A DNA stretch of 64,000 bases from Epiperipatus broadwayi (GCA_028023455.1 JAQFVV010006221.1:3042989-3106988); one strand, 5' to 3'; shown: positions 35,790 to 47,266, counted from the stretch's first letter. Numbers and translations are program-made. Notes: generated by a model from the letters alone, not told the origin.

Positions 35790-36165
35790 CAAGGTCCAAC
35801 ATATGAAAGGTCAAAATGACATATAGTCAACATGGATATGACAACAAAATTGGCAAACAATGACTTTGAACTTGCCATCATCAGAATTTCAGTGATATAG
35901 AGGGCTAAAAGTTGGAGAGTGTAGAAGATTGAAGCATGTCCATTAAAGTTTGAAAACTTGCTATCTTAATATAAATCAAGCACTAATTTTATATATATGT
36001 GGGAGATGATGATCCAAACCAACTGATGAGTACTGGTTCAGCATGAAATATGTATATTGGAGATCATTTATCTTTTCCATATGTATGAGGTCATGTGTAT
36101 AAGTTGTATAAGACAGAGTGGATGACTGAAGAGTGCTTGAAAGTCTGGGTTCAAATCTCTTTTAA
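35790..36165 (+). mobile_element. F5 hammerhead element, single unit
   Basis: One full-looking F5 unit in order: aggtcaaaatgacatatag block, catcatcagaatttcag, ctaaaagttggagag, ttgaagcatgtccattaaag, the hammerhead, catgtgtataagttgtataa, and ctgggttcaaatctc. The last part resembles a pol III B box (GGTTCGANTCC). Other F5 copies are dimers or palindromes of this unit. Confidence 0.8.
36018..36061 (+). ncRNA. F5 hammerhead ribozyme, intact core
   Basis: ACCAA (36018-36022), CTGATGA, stem II TACT/AGCA with one mismatch, GAAA, stem III AT-ATGT-AT, A, then TTGGA. Cleavage triplet AUA, with the cut after 36056. Stem I pairs TTGG with CCAA. Confidence 0.82.
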
Positions 36166-36389
36166 TTATATATATATATTTAATCGTAAACATTGTGGAA
36201 ATTTCCAATTCATTCATCTAAATAAACTTCTCTATGATTTAATTAGTAAAAAAAAGTAATTAAAATTTGTGATGTGATATAAAATAGTTTTTCCTTAAAT
36301 TACGATAAATCAGAAATTTCTGTGCATACACTATATGCCCAAAATTCCTATTAGCCAACTTAAGAATCCCTCATTCCAAAGTCATTCTA

Positions 36390-37150
36390 TATCACAATGA
36401 ACTCATTTATTTTTTATACTGATTCATTTCTTTTTCCTTTCTATTCCATTTTAATAAAAGCTATTTCAATAATTCCATTATCTTTTCTTTATATTTTTGA
36501 ATTTTATTATGATGACAAACAAAAATTATACAACTTTTACCTCTTTCTTGTTATCCTTAAATTTTTCTCACTCTTTGTGCAATTTATCCTAATCCTTCTT
36601 CATTATTCTAGATACCATAAATAAATGTTCAATATTCTTTTTCCTATCACTACATAATCTACATATACAATCCAAATCCTTATTATATTTTTGTTTTCTT
36701 TTCCTAGAATCTAAAGTTTTTGCTGTTGCACCTTAGTGTTATCATACATTGTTTCATATTTTATATAATTTTTTAATATAATTTCAGCATATTTTTTATT
36801 CATTTTCCATAACTCTTATTTTTTTAAATCTCAGCAATTTAATGAATTATCTTTTCTCATTCCTTATAATTATATACTTGTGATCATATTTTTGTATGAA
36901 TATATAGAAATAAATAACCCACATTTTTTGTTCTCCCAAATAATCCAATCAAACACTTTTTTTACTAATTTATTTTCATTCATGTTATAAGCATTCCCTT
37001 ATTTAAAAAAAAGACACCATTTCACCTTGAATAGTTTTACTTACTACCTGCAGTTCATCATACAATGAATATATACTATATTTTTGTACTCTGTCTAAAC
37101 ATTCATGAATTCCTTACCCAAAGTAAAGGTCCTTAATTTCCAAATGTTAA
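36390..37150 (-). pseudogene. Possible LINE reverse-transcriptase C-terminal remnant
   Basis: On the minus strand around 36690-36600 the translation reads DLDCICRLCSDRKKNIEHLF. A Cys-x2-Cys pattern followed by a Ile-Glu-His is typical of the zinc-knuckle end of LINE reverse transcriptases. Lysine-rich fragments continue on both sides with frequent stops. The plus-strand frame at 36397-36624 is its shadow. No catalytic motif is visible, so the family is uncertain. Confidence 0.4.
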
Positions 37151-37559
37151 ATCAGGGACCACTACTTCTTTCTAAATAATCCTATAACAATATTTTTATT
37201 ATATAAGAAATATGTCATATTTTTAATTAGTCTTATTTTATTTTTTCCACCTATCTTTATAGTTCTTTTCTATTTAACAAAGTACATATATACCTATAGT
37301 TAGTGTTTGTCTGAAGATTTGTGATGATGGTATTTTAGTAGCAAGTATATGTTGAACTCTTTCCATGATATGAAATATTGAATATCGTTAGAATATTTCA
37401 AACTTTATTTAATCCTTACAAATACATTCAACTCTAAATAATAGCATGAAGATTAGTGTTCAGCACAATATTTCAAGTGGTAAATAGTCTCCTCTGTTCT
37501 TCAGAATAGAACAAAAGAAGTTTGTTCAGAAATCTGTAATTTGGAAAACTAAAAGATCT

Positions 37560-38110
37560 ATATTGGACACATTCTCATGAAGAAAAATTGTCCAAGAGCT
37601 GTCATAAAGAAAACCTTAAGTAGACAACAAAAAGAAACATCAAAATAGAAAATAATTATTGGTAGTACACTATACCCATCTATACCAGGAATAGCAGAAA
37701 TCCAAAGAAAATCTGCAATCAATATAACATCAGAACAACTTTCCAAAGCCACATTATATTATGAGAACTTTTTAATATCTACAAACATAAACTTGAAATG
37801 CTGAAAAACAAAGACTGCATCTATGAAATAATCTGTGAATGTGGAAGGACAAATATTAGTGAGACTAGTTGGTTCATTGAGAAGCAATTGAAAGAGTCCA
37901 AACTGTTAATTAGAAAAGATAAAACAGATATATATTACCAATGAACATATATTTGATTGGAAAATCACAAAAAAAATTGGATAGAAAAGTAAAAGTACAA
38001 AGGAGAACATTTACAAAAGCTGCACACATGATAATGTCAAATAATTCCATAAGGCAAAACATAATGTTTGGAGGCCACTAATCAACATTGTTCTTAGGAT
38101 AAAGTGGAAC
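37560..38110 (+). pseudogene. PLE C-terminal linker and GIY-YIG endonuclease, decayed
   Basis: Penelope-like elements encode an RT followed by a GIY-YIG nuclease that nicks the target. At 37670-37711 LYPSIPGIAEIQRK resembles the linker motif before the nuclease. At 37819-37870 IYEIICECGRTNISETSW matches the IYxIxCxCGxxYIGETxR signature, with the catalytic Tyr and Gly changed (NIS for YIG) and the Arg replaced by Trp. EKQLKES and later AHMIMSNNS follow in shifting frames. Stops and frameshifts rule out function. It lies upstream of a PLE RT remnant in the same orientation, the reverse of the order within one element, so this is a separate, preceding copy. Confidence 0.7.
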
Positions 38111-38479
38111 AAACAGTAGGATCCTCATTGATAAGTATATGAAATTTCTACTAACTGATTACCTGGCAGAATATCTTGGTTGGAATATTATTTTTAAATT
38201 TCATATTCATAACTCTAAAGGGCCAAGTTCAATTCCCATACTAATACTGTTCTTAGTCAGGCCAGCATCACCTGAAGAAGGGAAGAAAATAGTCCCACTT
38301 GAAATGTTGGGTTATGTACTAACTTGTGTGTTATTATAAATTGGAGAATGTATTCGAAAAGTTTAAATAAAGTTTCAGTTTTTCTAAAGACAACCAATAT
38401 AGAAAATAATTCTACATATAAATTACTATAAAAATTCCATCAATACGAACCTTCATATAAATACCAAATACTCAGTATA

Positions 38480-39790
38480 TACCCAATACTATTTTTAAAC
38501 TTTAGTCATTATGAAAAATGTCTAAAAGTGGCCAAAGTGGAGCATCAATTAAACTTCTTATGTAAATGTGAATCTGAAGGGATCATTTCTAAAAAGTTTT
38601 CAACTAAAGCCTCCAATTTACTCCCATAGAGTTGAGAAATTACTTAGAGTGATGAATGTAAAGAGAAATAAATACTCAAAGTTTTTCTAAGTAACAAATC
38701 TTGCATTTCATTGGTAATGTAGAATATTTTTAAAAAATAAATTTAATGATGAAGACTTCACAAACATTTCTCATGCAGTAAGAAAATCATATTCTAAATT
38801 ACATGGAAAATTAAAAGAATTTCAAAAGAAAAAACTTGTAAACCTACTAAAGTCATACTATATTAAACAACCTACCAGCTTCATTAATTAAAAATCTTAG
38901 TTCTAAACATGTAACAGATGTTGAAATTTCCCTTTATCTCTTTATTAGATATAATGGCAGATACTGAAGAAGTCACTCAAAAATTGCCTCTAGGAGAAGC
39001 AGCAGAATTACACTTGGAGAATAAAAAGAACAATTGAGAAACATCAAAAACTGAAATTAAACATTTCTTATAATAAGATGAAAATTATTACATCTCTCAA
39101 ACTAGACAAATCCATATTCATTCTTCTCACTGACAAAGGTGATACTACAGTTATAATGGATACACCTATTTATAATAATACAAGTTCTTCTCATAGCAGA
39201 CCAATACAAAAAAGTTGAGAAAATATCTGATAAAGAGCATAGAATCAAAAAGCATCGCAGGTATTTCACTGTTGTATAAGAAAGTAAATTAACATTATAT
39301 TTCCATAAAATTCCTCATTTTTAAGGTTCATTCATCTATATGTTATTAGTTCTAGAATTACGTTTAAAAGTTGTCAAAATTTATTTTCAAATCTTTTGCA
39401 AAAATATCAGTATGTTCCAGGATTTAACATTTTAGAAAATAATCAAGAATGAAAATTGAAGATGACATTTACTTTGATGTGGAAATTTATAAATATACCA
39501 TGTATGAACATTGTCTATTATAAGGAACCATTAAAAGATACACTACAAACAGAACAACTCTTCCTATTAATAGAATAATGGAATTATTACATTCTCATAA
39601 CAACAACATATTTTCAATACACTAATTCTCCACAAAATCAAGGATGTTTATGTTATCCTGTAATCTCTGATTACAACATTTATGTAAGACAGCTATAAAT
39701 ACTATTCCATATCTATTTAAGTATGACTTCACTATGTTGATTATATATTAGTTGACATCACATAACATTGACATACCTCCTTTCAATTAA
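38480..39790 (+). pseudogene. PLE reverse transcriptase, decayed
   Basis: Scattered PLE-type RT motifs in changing frames. KLDKSIFILLTDKGDTTVIM (39096-39155) matches the N-terminal signature where ADKGNxxVIMD is usual. LHYVDYILV (39727-39753) fits the catalytic YVDD box, with the second Asp replaced by Tyr. Lysine-rich N-terminal material precedes (38740-38900). Many stops are present. With the endonuclease fragment just upstream, it fits the tandem, 5'-truncated head-to-tail layout known for PLEs. Confidence 0.6.
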
Positions 39791-40394
39791 ATTCACAACA
39801 AAACAAAAACAAAAACTCATTCTTATCTTGTAAAGAGTTATTATTTGTTAGTATAGAAGTATATAAATATTTTAGATAGTTTGATTTATCATAACACCTT
39901 GAACATTTAGAATAGTCAAATGATTCTTTTTTACTTGGCTCTCAAACATTGACACAAGATAGTGACTTTATAAAGAAAAGAATGGTTATCTTATCTTTAA
40001 CCTAATTTCCCACTTATATAGGCTAATTTGAAGCATCTTGATTTGAAAGTGTGAAGCTGTTAGTCTCTCCACTTTTTAAGACTATTATTTCCTTTACAAA
40101 TTAAGTTCATGAAATCAATTTACCATGAATTAATATTGCAATCTTTATACTCGAAATATATAAAGAAATATAAAGCTGTGATTATTTATTAAGTGCATAG
40201 AAAGTAAGTAAATACTTTAAAGAAAAGCTTTAACCTTTATCATATGTACCTTGAACATTTATAATAGTCAACGATGCCTTTTTCTCCTTATTTCTATAAG
40301 TCATTATCTTGTGTCAAGGTTTGAGAGGTCCCTCTATAGTTAAAAAAAAAGACATCATTTGACTATTATAAACCCTTAAAATTGCTTAGATGAA

Positions 40395-40655
40395 GGTTTT
40401 CAATTTCATTCTCATAGTTTTGTAGTTAAGTAGAGATAAAAGGTGGTTGCTAGAGGGTTGCATTAGATCCTAAGATCTAGATGCAGTGCTCTCAGATTCA
40501 AAGCTCCTCACTGACGAAGGCCACAAGCCAGAAACTAGTCTGGGGATATTGGATGAGTAGGCATTAAATAGGGATTTTATGCACAAGCCTTCTGGCATCC
40601 ATTGATTACTCTGTTTAGCACAGGTGGCAGTACTGTATGGAGAGTTTTGCTCTGT
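40395..40655. mobile_element. F1 hammerhead element, one arm
   Basis: It runs from ttcaatttcattctcatag to ggagagttttgctctgttta, one F1 arm with a well-kept hammerhead. It sits at the centre of a larger inverted repeat. No TSD was found. Confidence 0.8.
40496..40554 (+). ncRNA. F1 hammerhead ribozyme, best-preserved copy
   Basis: TCCTCA (40505-40510), CTGACGA (40511-40517), stem II GGC-CACAA-GCC with an A-A mismatch next to the core, GAAAC (40531-40535), TA, GTC (40538-40540), TGGGGA. Stem I is six pairs with one G-U, extended beyond an internal loop by TTGGAT/ATtCAA. The cut is expected after 40540. Confidence 0.9.
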
Positions 40656-41045
40656 TTATGTTAAAACCTTTCTCTAAAGTATTTACATACTTTCTATGTG
40701 CTTAATAAATAATCACAACTTTACATTACTTTATATATTTCTAGTATAAAAATTGCAATATTAACTCATTGTAAATCATGAGATTTCATTAAGGTTAATT
40801 TGTAAAAGAAATAGTGGACTTAAAGAAGTGAAGAGACTAAAAGCCTCACACTCTCAAATCAGGATGCTTCAGATTGGTCTATATAAGTGGAAATTTAGGC
40901 TAAAGACAAGATGGGTCATTTTTATCTTTATAAAGTTACAATTTTGTCTCAAGATTTGAGAGGTACCTCCATAATAAAAAAAAAGAAAGTCATTGTTTGA
41001 CTTTTATATACATCCAAGGCATACATGATAACGGTTAAAACCTTT

Positions 41046-42119
41046 CCCTAAAGTATTCTTAGTCTTGTGACAAGACTTACTCATGTCAATATTAAAAGTA
41101 ACATTTACAGAAAATCTACTCATGGAAAAAATACTTAGCATATACATCCAATAATGCTAAAAATTAAAAAATATGGAATTATACTATCGCTAATAAACAG
41201 AGAAAAAAGTTTGTTTTAGAAGCAATGGATTTGGAAAAAGAAAAGATCTACAGACTGGCCTATAACATTTTAACAGTCTAAAATTTTTCTATTTTATTTA
41301 TATATTTCTTTAATTCTCACCTTTCATTTATCTGGAATCTTACTATTAACTATAAATTAAATAAAATTTTATTTTAAACTAAGCATTGCACATTTTCCCA
41401 TAGATATTACAGTTTCAGCTTCCATGCCATTTTATCTTCTTGCTTTTTTAAAAATTTCTCTCTTTCTCTATCAATTTTGCATCCATAACTTTGTTAATCT
41501 TATCACAAATTAAACACTCTAATAGATCATATGTAATTACAAACTCTTGCTAGTACAAATTCAGGTTTTTTCCCCTCATATTCTCTTTTGTTTGAGCTCA
41601 GCTTTATATTTGTAATTTTATGTTTAAAGCTTCAGCAACTGTATTTTATCACAGTTAGTTTTTAATTTACTGATTTTTATTGAAGTATATATATATATTC
41701 TTTTTATTTTATAATAATATTTTTATCTGACCTACTTTCAAACTAACAATTGAATGCTATTTATATGTTATTGCTAACAAGTTGTTTGCGTTTGAAAAGT
41801 TTAAATAAAGTTTAAAATTTTCTAAACTATCAACATTTAATGATAGAAATAATCCAATATATTATCACATTAGGCACATATACTTTTTATGTGTGAAAAG
41901 TGGAAAATCATAATTTCCTAAATATTTTTCACATGTAAATAGATATATTTATAAAATGTTTAGTTATATATATATATATTAGAAAATAGTATACATATAT
42001 AAACAAAACAAAATTATTTGTCTATACAACTGCTTTTAATATTTCAATCAGATGACTGGTTTTCATCAGAAAATAATGCCAAATGACTTCTTTCAAAAAA
42101 GTAAAATCATTTTCATTTG
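41046..42119. other. AT-rich stretch, nothing recognised
   Basis: No gene or family repeat was recognised, apart from short TA runs. Confidence 0.5.
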
Positions 42120-42221
42120 CATATCTGATAAACAGGCAAAACTCTCCATACAGTAGTGCCACCCTGTGCCAACCAGAGTAATCAATGGATGCAACTACTG
42201 TATGGAGAGTTTTGCCTGTTT

Positions 42222-44979
42222 CATCATCATCATCAACCATTATCAATCGACTGCAGAATAAAGGTCTCTCCAAGTTTAATCCATCTTCTCCGATCGTTAG
42301 CTTCTCTTCTCCACATCCCTCATCTCATATGTGGTCTCTTTCTGGGTCTTTTACAATCTCTTGGAATCCAGTTTAAGATTTCAATTGTCCATCTATTATC
42401 ATCTCTTCTAGAAATATGTCTAGCCCAACTCCATTTCAATCTTTTAATTTTTTTTAATGAGGTCAGTAACACCTGTTTGTTCTCTTACCCATACATTGCA
42501 TTTTCGATCTCTTCTTGTTACTCAACACATGCATCTCTCCATACTTCTTTGAGTATTCTGGAGTCTATGTATTGCTTTTCTATTAAGTGTCTAAGTCTCA
42601 GATCCATAAGTAAGAACTGGTAAAACACATTTTGTTAAAAACCTTCTTTTTCAAACACATAGTATCAAGTTATTTCTACGAAAAGCACTCCAGCCAAGTT
42701 TAATTCTATGATTAATTTTATCCATTATATTTCTATCTGTATTAATAATCTGACCAAGGTATTTGTAACTGTTAACTTCTTCTAATTCATCATAATCAAT
42801 CTTTATTTTCATATTTTGAGCAAATCGATTAAACATTACTTTAGTCTTTTTAACACTTATCTTTAGTCCTACTTTCATTTGATAACTCCTGCAACATTTC
42901 CTGCAGCTCTGAAGCATTATTTGCAAAAACAACTATATCATCAGCAAAATCTAAATGACTTAAATAATCTCCATTTATTTTCACTCCTTTAATTTTCCAT
43001 TTTAATCCACAAAATACTTCTTGCAACACTGCTGTAAAAAGTTTTGGAGATATGGAGTCATCTTGTCTTACACCATTCTCAATGTTGACTTTCCCAGTAT
43101 CATTATGCAATCTAATTGTTGCTGTTGCATTTTTATAATATCATGGATCTATACCTTGATGATCCAATGCTTTAATCACTGAAGGAATGTTTATAAAATC
43201 AAATGCCTTTTCATAATCTACAAATCCAAAACATAATGGCAACTCATATTCATTTGTCCTTTCTATAACTTCTCTCAATATCTGGATATGATCTACTGTA
43301 CTAAAACCACTTTTAAATCCAGCTTGTTCCCTTGGTTGGTGGAAATTCAATGTTCTTTGTAGATGAGTTGTAATTATCTTGGTAAAAATTTTGTATAAAA
43401 CCGATAAAAGGCTGATAGGTCTGTAATTTCTAATATCTTCTTTATCACCTTTTTTAAATATTAATATTATTACTGCATTTTTCCAATCATCTGGAACATC
43501 TTTATCATTTAGACATTTGGTATATAACTTTGCTAAAAAAAAATCTATTTCTTCACTTGCTTCTTTTAATATATCAATTATAATTGCATCATTACCAGGA
43601 GCCTTTCCTTTCTTCATACATTTAATTGCATGTTTCACTTCTTTATTTAAAATTCTGGGCAATTCAGAAGATGTAATAGAAATAGGAGGTACTTGTTCTT
43701 TATTACTATATAATTCTTGATAAAAGTCTTCTACCCATTTCATAATGTCATCTCTCTTTTTAGTAATAATTCCATCTTTTTTTCTTATTGCATATATAAA
43801 TTTCCTACCAATATCAAAATGCTGTTTTACATTCTTGAGTCTTTTATTTTCTTCTACAGTTTTCCTTGCTTGTTCACAATTATACTTTCTTATATCATTT
43901 TCAACTCTTTTCCATACCATTTTACAAAATTCGAGATATTCAATCTTTTTTAATACATCATTTTTGTATATCTTCATATTCATTCTTTTCTTCATAAATT
44001 CTCTAGTCTCAGTAGAAATTTTATTGGTCAATTGCTGCTTTTTCCTATCAGCTATCTTTGTTGCAGTTTTTAAAAGTGTATCAGTTATTTTCATATTAAT
44101 TTCATTCAAAGCTGAATCATGTTCAAAATCTACTAATACTTGAAAACAATTTGTAAGTTCTAATTTAAATTCATTAGAATGTTTCTGAAGATTAGGAATA
44201 TCAACTGTAAAAATTGTTTTTCTTAATAATTTTTGTCTCTTTAGTTTTGCATTTTCACGTATCTTACATCTTACTAATCGATGATCACTTCCTGTGTTAA
44301 ATTTATTAAGATGACTTTTTATTTAGGTACTCACAACTGCAGATCACTTTCAAATGAAGGAAGATTGCAAGAATTAGAAGAAGAACTGTCTTATATTAAA
44401 TGGGACATTATTGGACTTTGTGAAGTTAGAAGAAAAGGTGAAGAGACAATTGATTTAAAAAGTGGACAAGTACTCTATTATAAAGGCACACATATTGGAA
44501 ATACAAGTGGAGTAGGATTCATTATAAATAAAAAGTGGAAGAACAACATTGTGGAGATTGATGGTGTATCAGAATGGCAACTTAATAGCAGATACCAAAT
44601 GCAGATAATTCAGGTTTATGCCCCAACAAGTGTTCATAGTGATGAAGTAGTAGAAGATGTTTATATGGATGTACAAAAGGCTTTCGATTAGAGTAAACAA
44701 CATTTTAAAATTGTTATGGGAGACTTTAATGCTAGAATTGGTAAACAAATGAAAGGTGAAAGTGCTGTAGGTAATTTTGGTTATGGTAATAGAAATGAGA
44801 GAGGACATAGACTAGTGGAGTTTGCTGAAAAAGAAAAAAATTATATTATGAATTCTTTTTTTGAGAAAAATGTTAAAAGGAAATGGACATGGAAGCATCC
44901 CAATGGAGGTACAGCAGAATTGGATTATATTTTGTCTAACAGAAAATATATATTTCAAGATTGTAATGTTCTTAATAAA
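42222..44979 (-). mobile_element. RTE-like LINE, 5'-inverted, 11 bp TSD
   Basis: The 3' end is on the left, with a GATGATGATGATGA tail (minus strand) after the ctgcag-ttgataatggt tract. The RT reads on the minus strand, while the endonuclease segment is inverted and reads on the plus strand. An exact 11 bp repeat tttgcctgttt brackets it (42211-42221, 44980-44990). A 12 nt stretch, cttaataaattt, occurs at both breakpoints of the inverted segment. This is the outcome expected of twin-primed reverse transcription. Confidence 0.9.
42651..44310 (-). pseudogene. RTE-type LINE reverse transcriptase
   Basis: The minus-strand frame begins in the end of the endonuclease domain (NTGSDHRLVRCKIRENAKLK, from about 44302) and continues through a basic linker into the RT. 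RT landmarks: KKGKAPGNDAI, FKKGDKEDIRNYRPISLLSV, the AGFKSGFSTVDHI segment, LCFGFVDYEKAFDFI (motif A) and LDFADDIVVFA (catalytic FADD), then KTKVMFN and a NSYKYLGQII segment. A TGA stop lies at about 43138 and a frameshift at about 42860-42930, so it is dead but young. These motifs define the RTE/craniofacial-like LINE group common in molluscs. The start is artificial because of the inversion. Confidence 0.9.
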
Positions 44980-44982
44980 TTT
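44305..44982 (+). pseudogene. LINE apurinic-like endonuclease domain, inverted segment
   Basis: The translation begins near the domain start (LGTHNCRSLSNEGRLQELEE) and passes through WDIIGLCEVRRKGEE, SGVGFIINKKW, IIQVYAPTS, MGDFNARIG and WTWKHPNGGTAELDYIL. These are the ordered motifs of the endonuclease/exonuclease/phosphatase fold: the catalytic Glu in CEVR and the Asp-Asn in GDFN are kept. A TAG stop at 44689-44691 splits it. It ends at VLNKF, exactly where the minus-strand RT piece resumes with NKFNTGSDHR, so the two halves once formed one polyprotein. Confidence 0.9.
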
Positions 44983-45060
44983 GCCTGTTTAATTACAGTT
45001 ATGTGCGGCATAAGAGATGGTGATCATGTGATGTTTAATGGTTCATATCTGATAAAGTAA

Positions 45061-46490
45061 AAAATTTCTATAGGTTAATAATCTATTTTTAAAGAAATTT
45101 TAATTAATCATTTGCTGATTGTGATAAATATTTTATTATTTTTTTAACGTTTTTCTCAATAGACATTATAAAATTTGTTAATGATTAGTTAATTGATATA
45201 ATATATATGACTGTACAAATGTATGTAGAAATACACAAAATAATATGTGTAAATACTTGTTGTGTATTCATATTTAATGGCATACATCTACATATTCAAA
45301 AATTATTAATGAATGAAAAACAGAGCATTAAGAAAGTAGGTAATTCAAACATGTAATAGTGTCTATCTTTATGTTCATACCAATAAATAAAACACACATT
45401 GCTTTTTGTTTTCTCTCTGTAATGTGACCACTCTTAAATCATCGATTGAGTGATCTGATAAATTGACGTATTTAGATGAAATTTATGATTAGTTATTCTA
45501 AAAGCAGACTGTTTACCGCTTCACCTATTTAGCGGTGCAAGCATCCGCTATAGTCTATTAAATATATTACATTTACATTTGTGCAGTTGACATAGTTGGG
45601 AGTATTCCATTTAAAATCATTACTGATATTACCATGGACTATGTTTGTAATAAGAATATGTTTACATCTAAGATATTTTTTATCATCACATGAAAAATAA
45701 TCTTTTTCTGAAAGATTTGTTTTTACGAATATATATATAAAGAAGAAAACAAAAATGAGGGGAAATAACTTAGCAATTCGCAAAACAAATGTCCCTCCCC
45801 CACACACTGACATACCTACTGTTTCTTTATGAGGAGCTGGGTATTTAGAAATTTGTTTTTTTTTACTTTTATATAAGGTATATATATATATTAGTAAAGT
45901 GATTTTTTGTAACAATAATTATAATCCTATTGACTTACCTTTATAGTTTTCCGTAGATTCATTTAAAAGCGCAGGTAAATACTCATATAGGACAATATTC
46001 TGTAATATAGTCAATGTATTAATTTAATATTCGATAGCAATATAAATCTTTATTTTTAAAAAATAATAATACAAGCTCTGAAAAATTATCAAATATCAGT
46101 CACAATTTTTTTTTTCTGAATACAAAATTTAATTTTGTATAGTTAATTATGCATAAAATAAAATTTTTAAAGATTAATTTTAAAATTTGCAATACTGCCG
46201 TGGTTAATTTAAATTTGGAATAAATATTTAAATCTATTTTAATTTTACCTTTTTAAAGATTAATTATTTGTTAAATGCTAATACATCCACGCACAAACTT
46301 ACATATATATTATAAATTAATAATTTTTAACAGGTATTATTGTTGAAATATTTTTAAAAAGGTGAAAATATCAGTTTTATTTTTATTTTAGAAAAATCAC
46401 AGTCAGATGATATAGACAGTGACTAATGAAAATAACAAACTGTTAGTGTTTTTTGCATACAATAGTGGTTATATGTATGTACATATATAT
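45061..46490. other. AT-rich stretch, nothing firmly recognised
   Basis: A 128-residue minus-strand frame (45529-45915) includes a hydrophobic stretch (LFPLIFVFFFIYIFV) but no family motif, and its ends fall in simple sequence. I do not call it a gene. Confidence 0.4.
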
Positions 46491-46647
46491 ATATGAAAAA
46501 CAAAAACAAGTTTTAATCACGTTAAACTTGCTGTCGCTTGTATTTATGATCAATAGATGGCGTTTTACCAAAAACACTGACCAAGCGTAAGTTTGTTTAC
46601 ATAAACGACAAAAGAGTCAGAATTAACTATCTCTTTTATTTTGCCCA

Positions 46648-46694
46648 CCCTCAGATCAGCTGATTTCAAACTGATTTGCTATCATCAGTGAAGG
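46648..46694 (-). ncRNA. F3 hammerhead ribozyme, intact core
   Basis: On the minus strand: CCTTCA, CTGATGA, AGC-AAATCA-GTT stem II (one G-U), GAAA, ATC-AGCT-GAT, C, TGAGGG. All core bases are present. Confidence 0.88.
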
Positions 46695-47063
46695 ACAGAG
46701 CCAAGAAACTAGATCTAAACACTGACTCCAAGTGTTTATGCAAAAAGTTTCTATCAGTTTGCAAGCATGAAATTTTTCAGACCGGTAAAGTCTTCAAACT
46801 CAGCCTAACAAGCTAGATAGCTATATGGGTCTGATCTCAGTTCAGTTTCACCACATAGTTAAAGCCTCTGCAATATATATCATTGCAAAAAACATTAAAG
46901 GTACATTTATGAAAAACAAAAACAAGTTTTAATCACGTTAAACTTGCTGTCGCTGGTATTTATGATCAATAGATGGTGTTTTACCAAAAACACTGACCAA
47001 GTGTAAGTTTGTTTACATAAACGACAAAAGAGTCCAAATTAACTATCTCTTTCATTTTGCCCA

Positions 47064-47109
47064 TCCTCAGATCAGCTGATTTCAAGCTGATTTGCTACCA
47101 TCAGTGAGG
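47064..47109 (-). ncRNA. F3 hammerhead ribozyme, one core change
   Basis: Direct repeat of the preceding ribozyme, exactly 416 bp away. The core reads CTGATGG (final A to G); GAAA, ATC and TGAGGA are present. The 3' neighbour sequence is spliced to a different part of the unit, so the copy is truncated. Confidence 0.75.
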
Positions 47110-47219
47110 CTGAGTTTGAAGACTTTACGGGTCTGAAAAAATTTCATGCTTGCAAATTGATAGAAACTTTTTGCATAAACACTTGGAGTCAGTGTTTAGA
47201 TCTAGTTTCTTGGCTCTGT

Positions 47220-47266
47220 CCTTCACTGATGAAAGCAGATCAGCTTGAAATCAGCTGATCTGAGGG
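47220..47266 (+). ncRNA. F3 hammerhead ribozyme, intact core
   Basis: CCTTCA, CTGATGA, stem II AAGC-AGATCA-GCTT (four Watson-Crick pairs, better than other F3 copies), GAAA, ATC-AGCT-GAT, C, TGAGGG. The cut is expected after 47260. Confidence 0.9.

Larger units (their letters stand above)
39880..41045. repeat. Large inverted repeat (~350 bp arms) split by F1
   Basis: The left arm (about 39890-40245) and right arm (about 40660-41030) are inverted copies, sharing blocks such as cactatatag-ccaat, tcaaaca-tgacacaag and gcttaataaataatcac and their inverses. A third partial copy (40250-40380) is itself a hairpin. The arms flank an F1 fragment. Because it follows the PLE RT remnant directly, it may be PLE terminal-repeat DNA. 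No hammerhead core is visible in the arms. Confidence 0.65.
42133..45043. mobile_element. F1 mini-element (no ribozyme), split by a LINE
   Basis: The two pieces, 42133-42221 and 44991-45043, together make a 142 bp internally deleted F1 element: caggcaaaactctccatacag, a short hairpin to ctgtatggagagttttgcc, then gatcatgtgatgtttaatgg. The 13 bp TSD catatctgataaa flanks the whole (42120-42132, 45044-45056). The LINE was inserted later at the internal tttgcctgttt. Confidence 0.88.

Noticed and set aside
37558-37752. 64-residue minus frame
   Set aside because: It is a shadow of the decayed PLE sequence on the plus strand.
43517-44143. Plus-strand frames of 67-132 residues at 43.5-44.1 kb
   Set aside because: They are antisense shadows of the LINE reverse transcriptase.
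45529-45915. 128-residue minus-strand frame with a hydrophobic segment
   Set aside because: No family motif, simple-sequence ends and no splice context.
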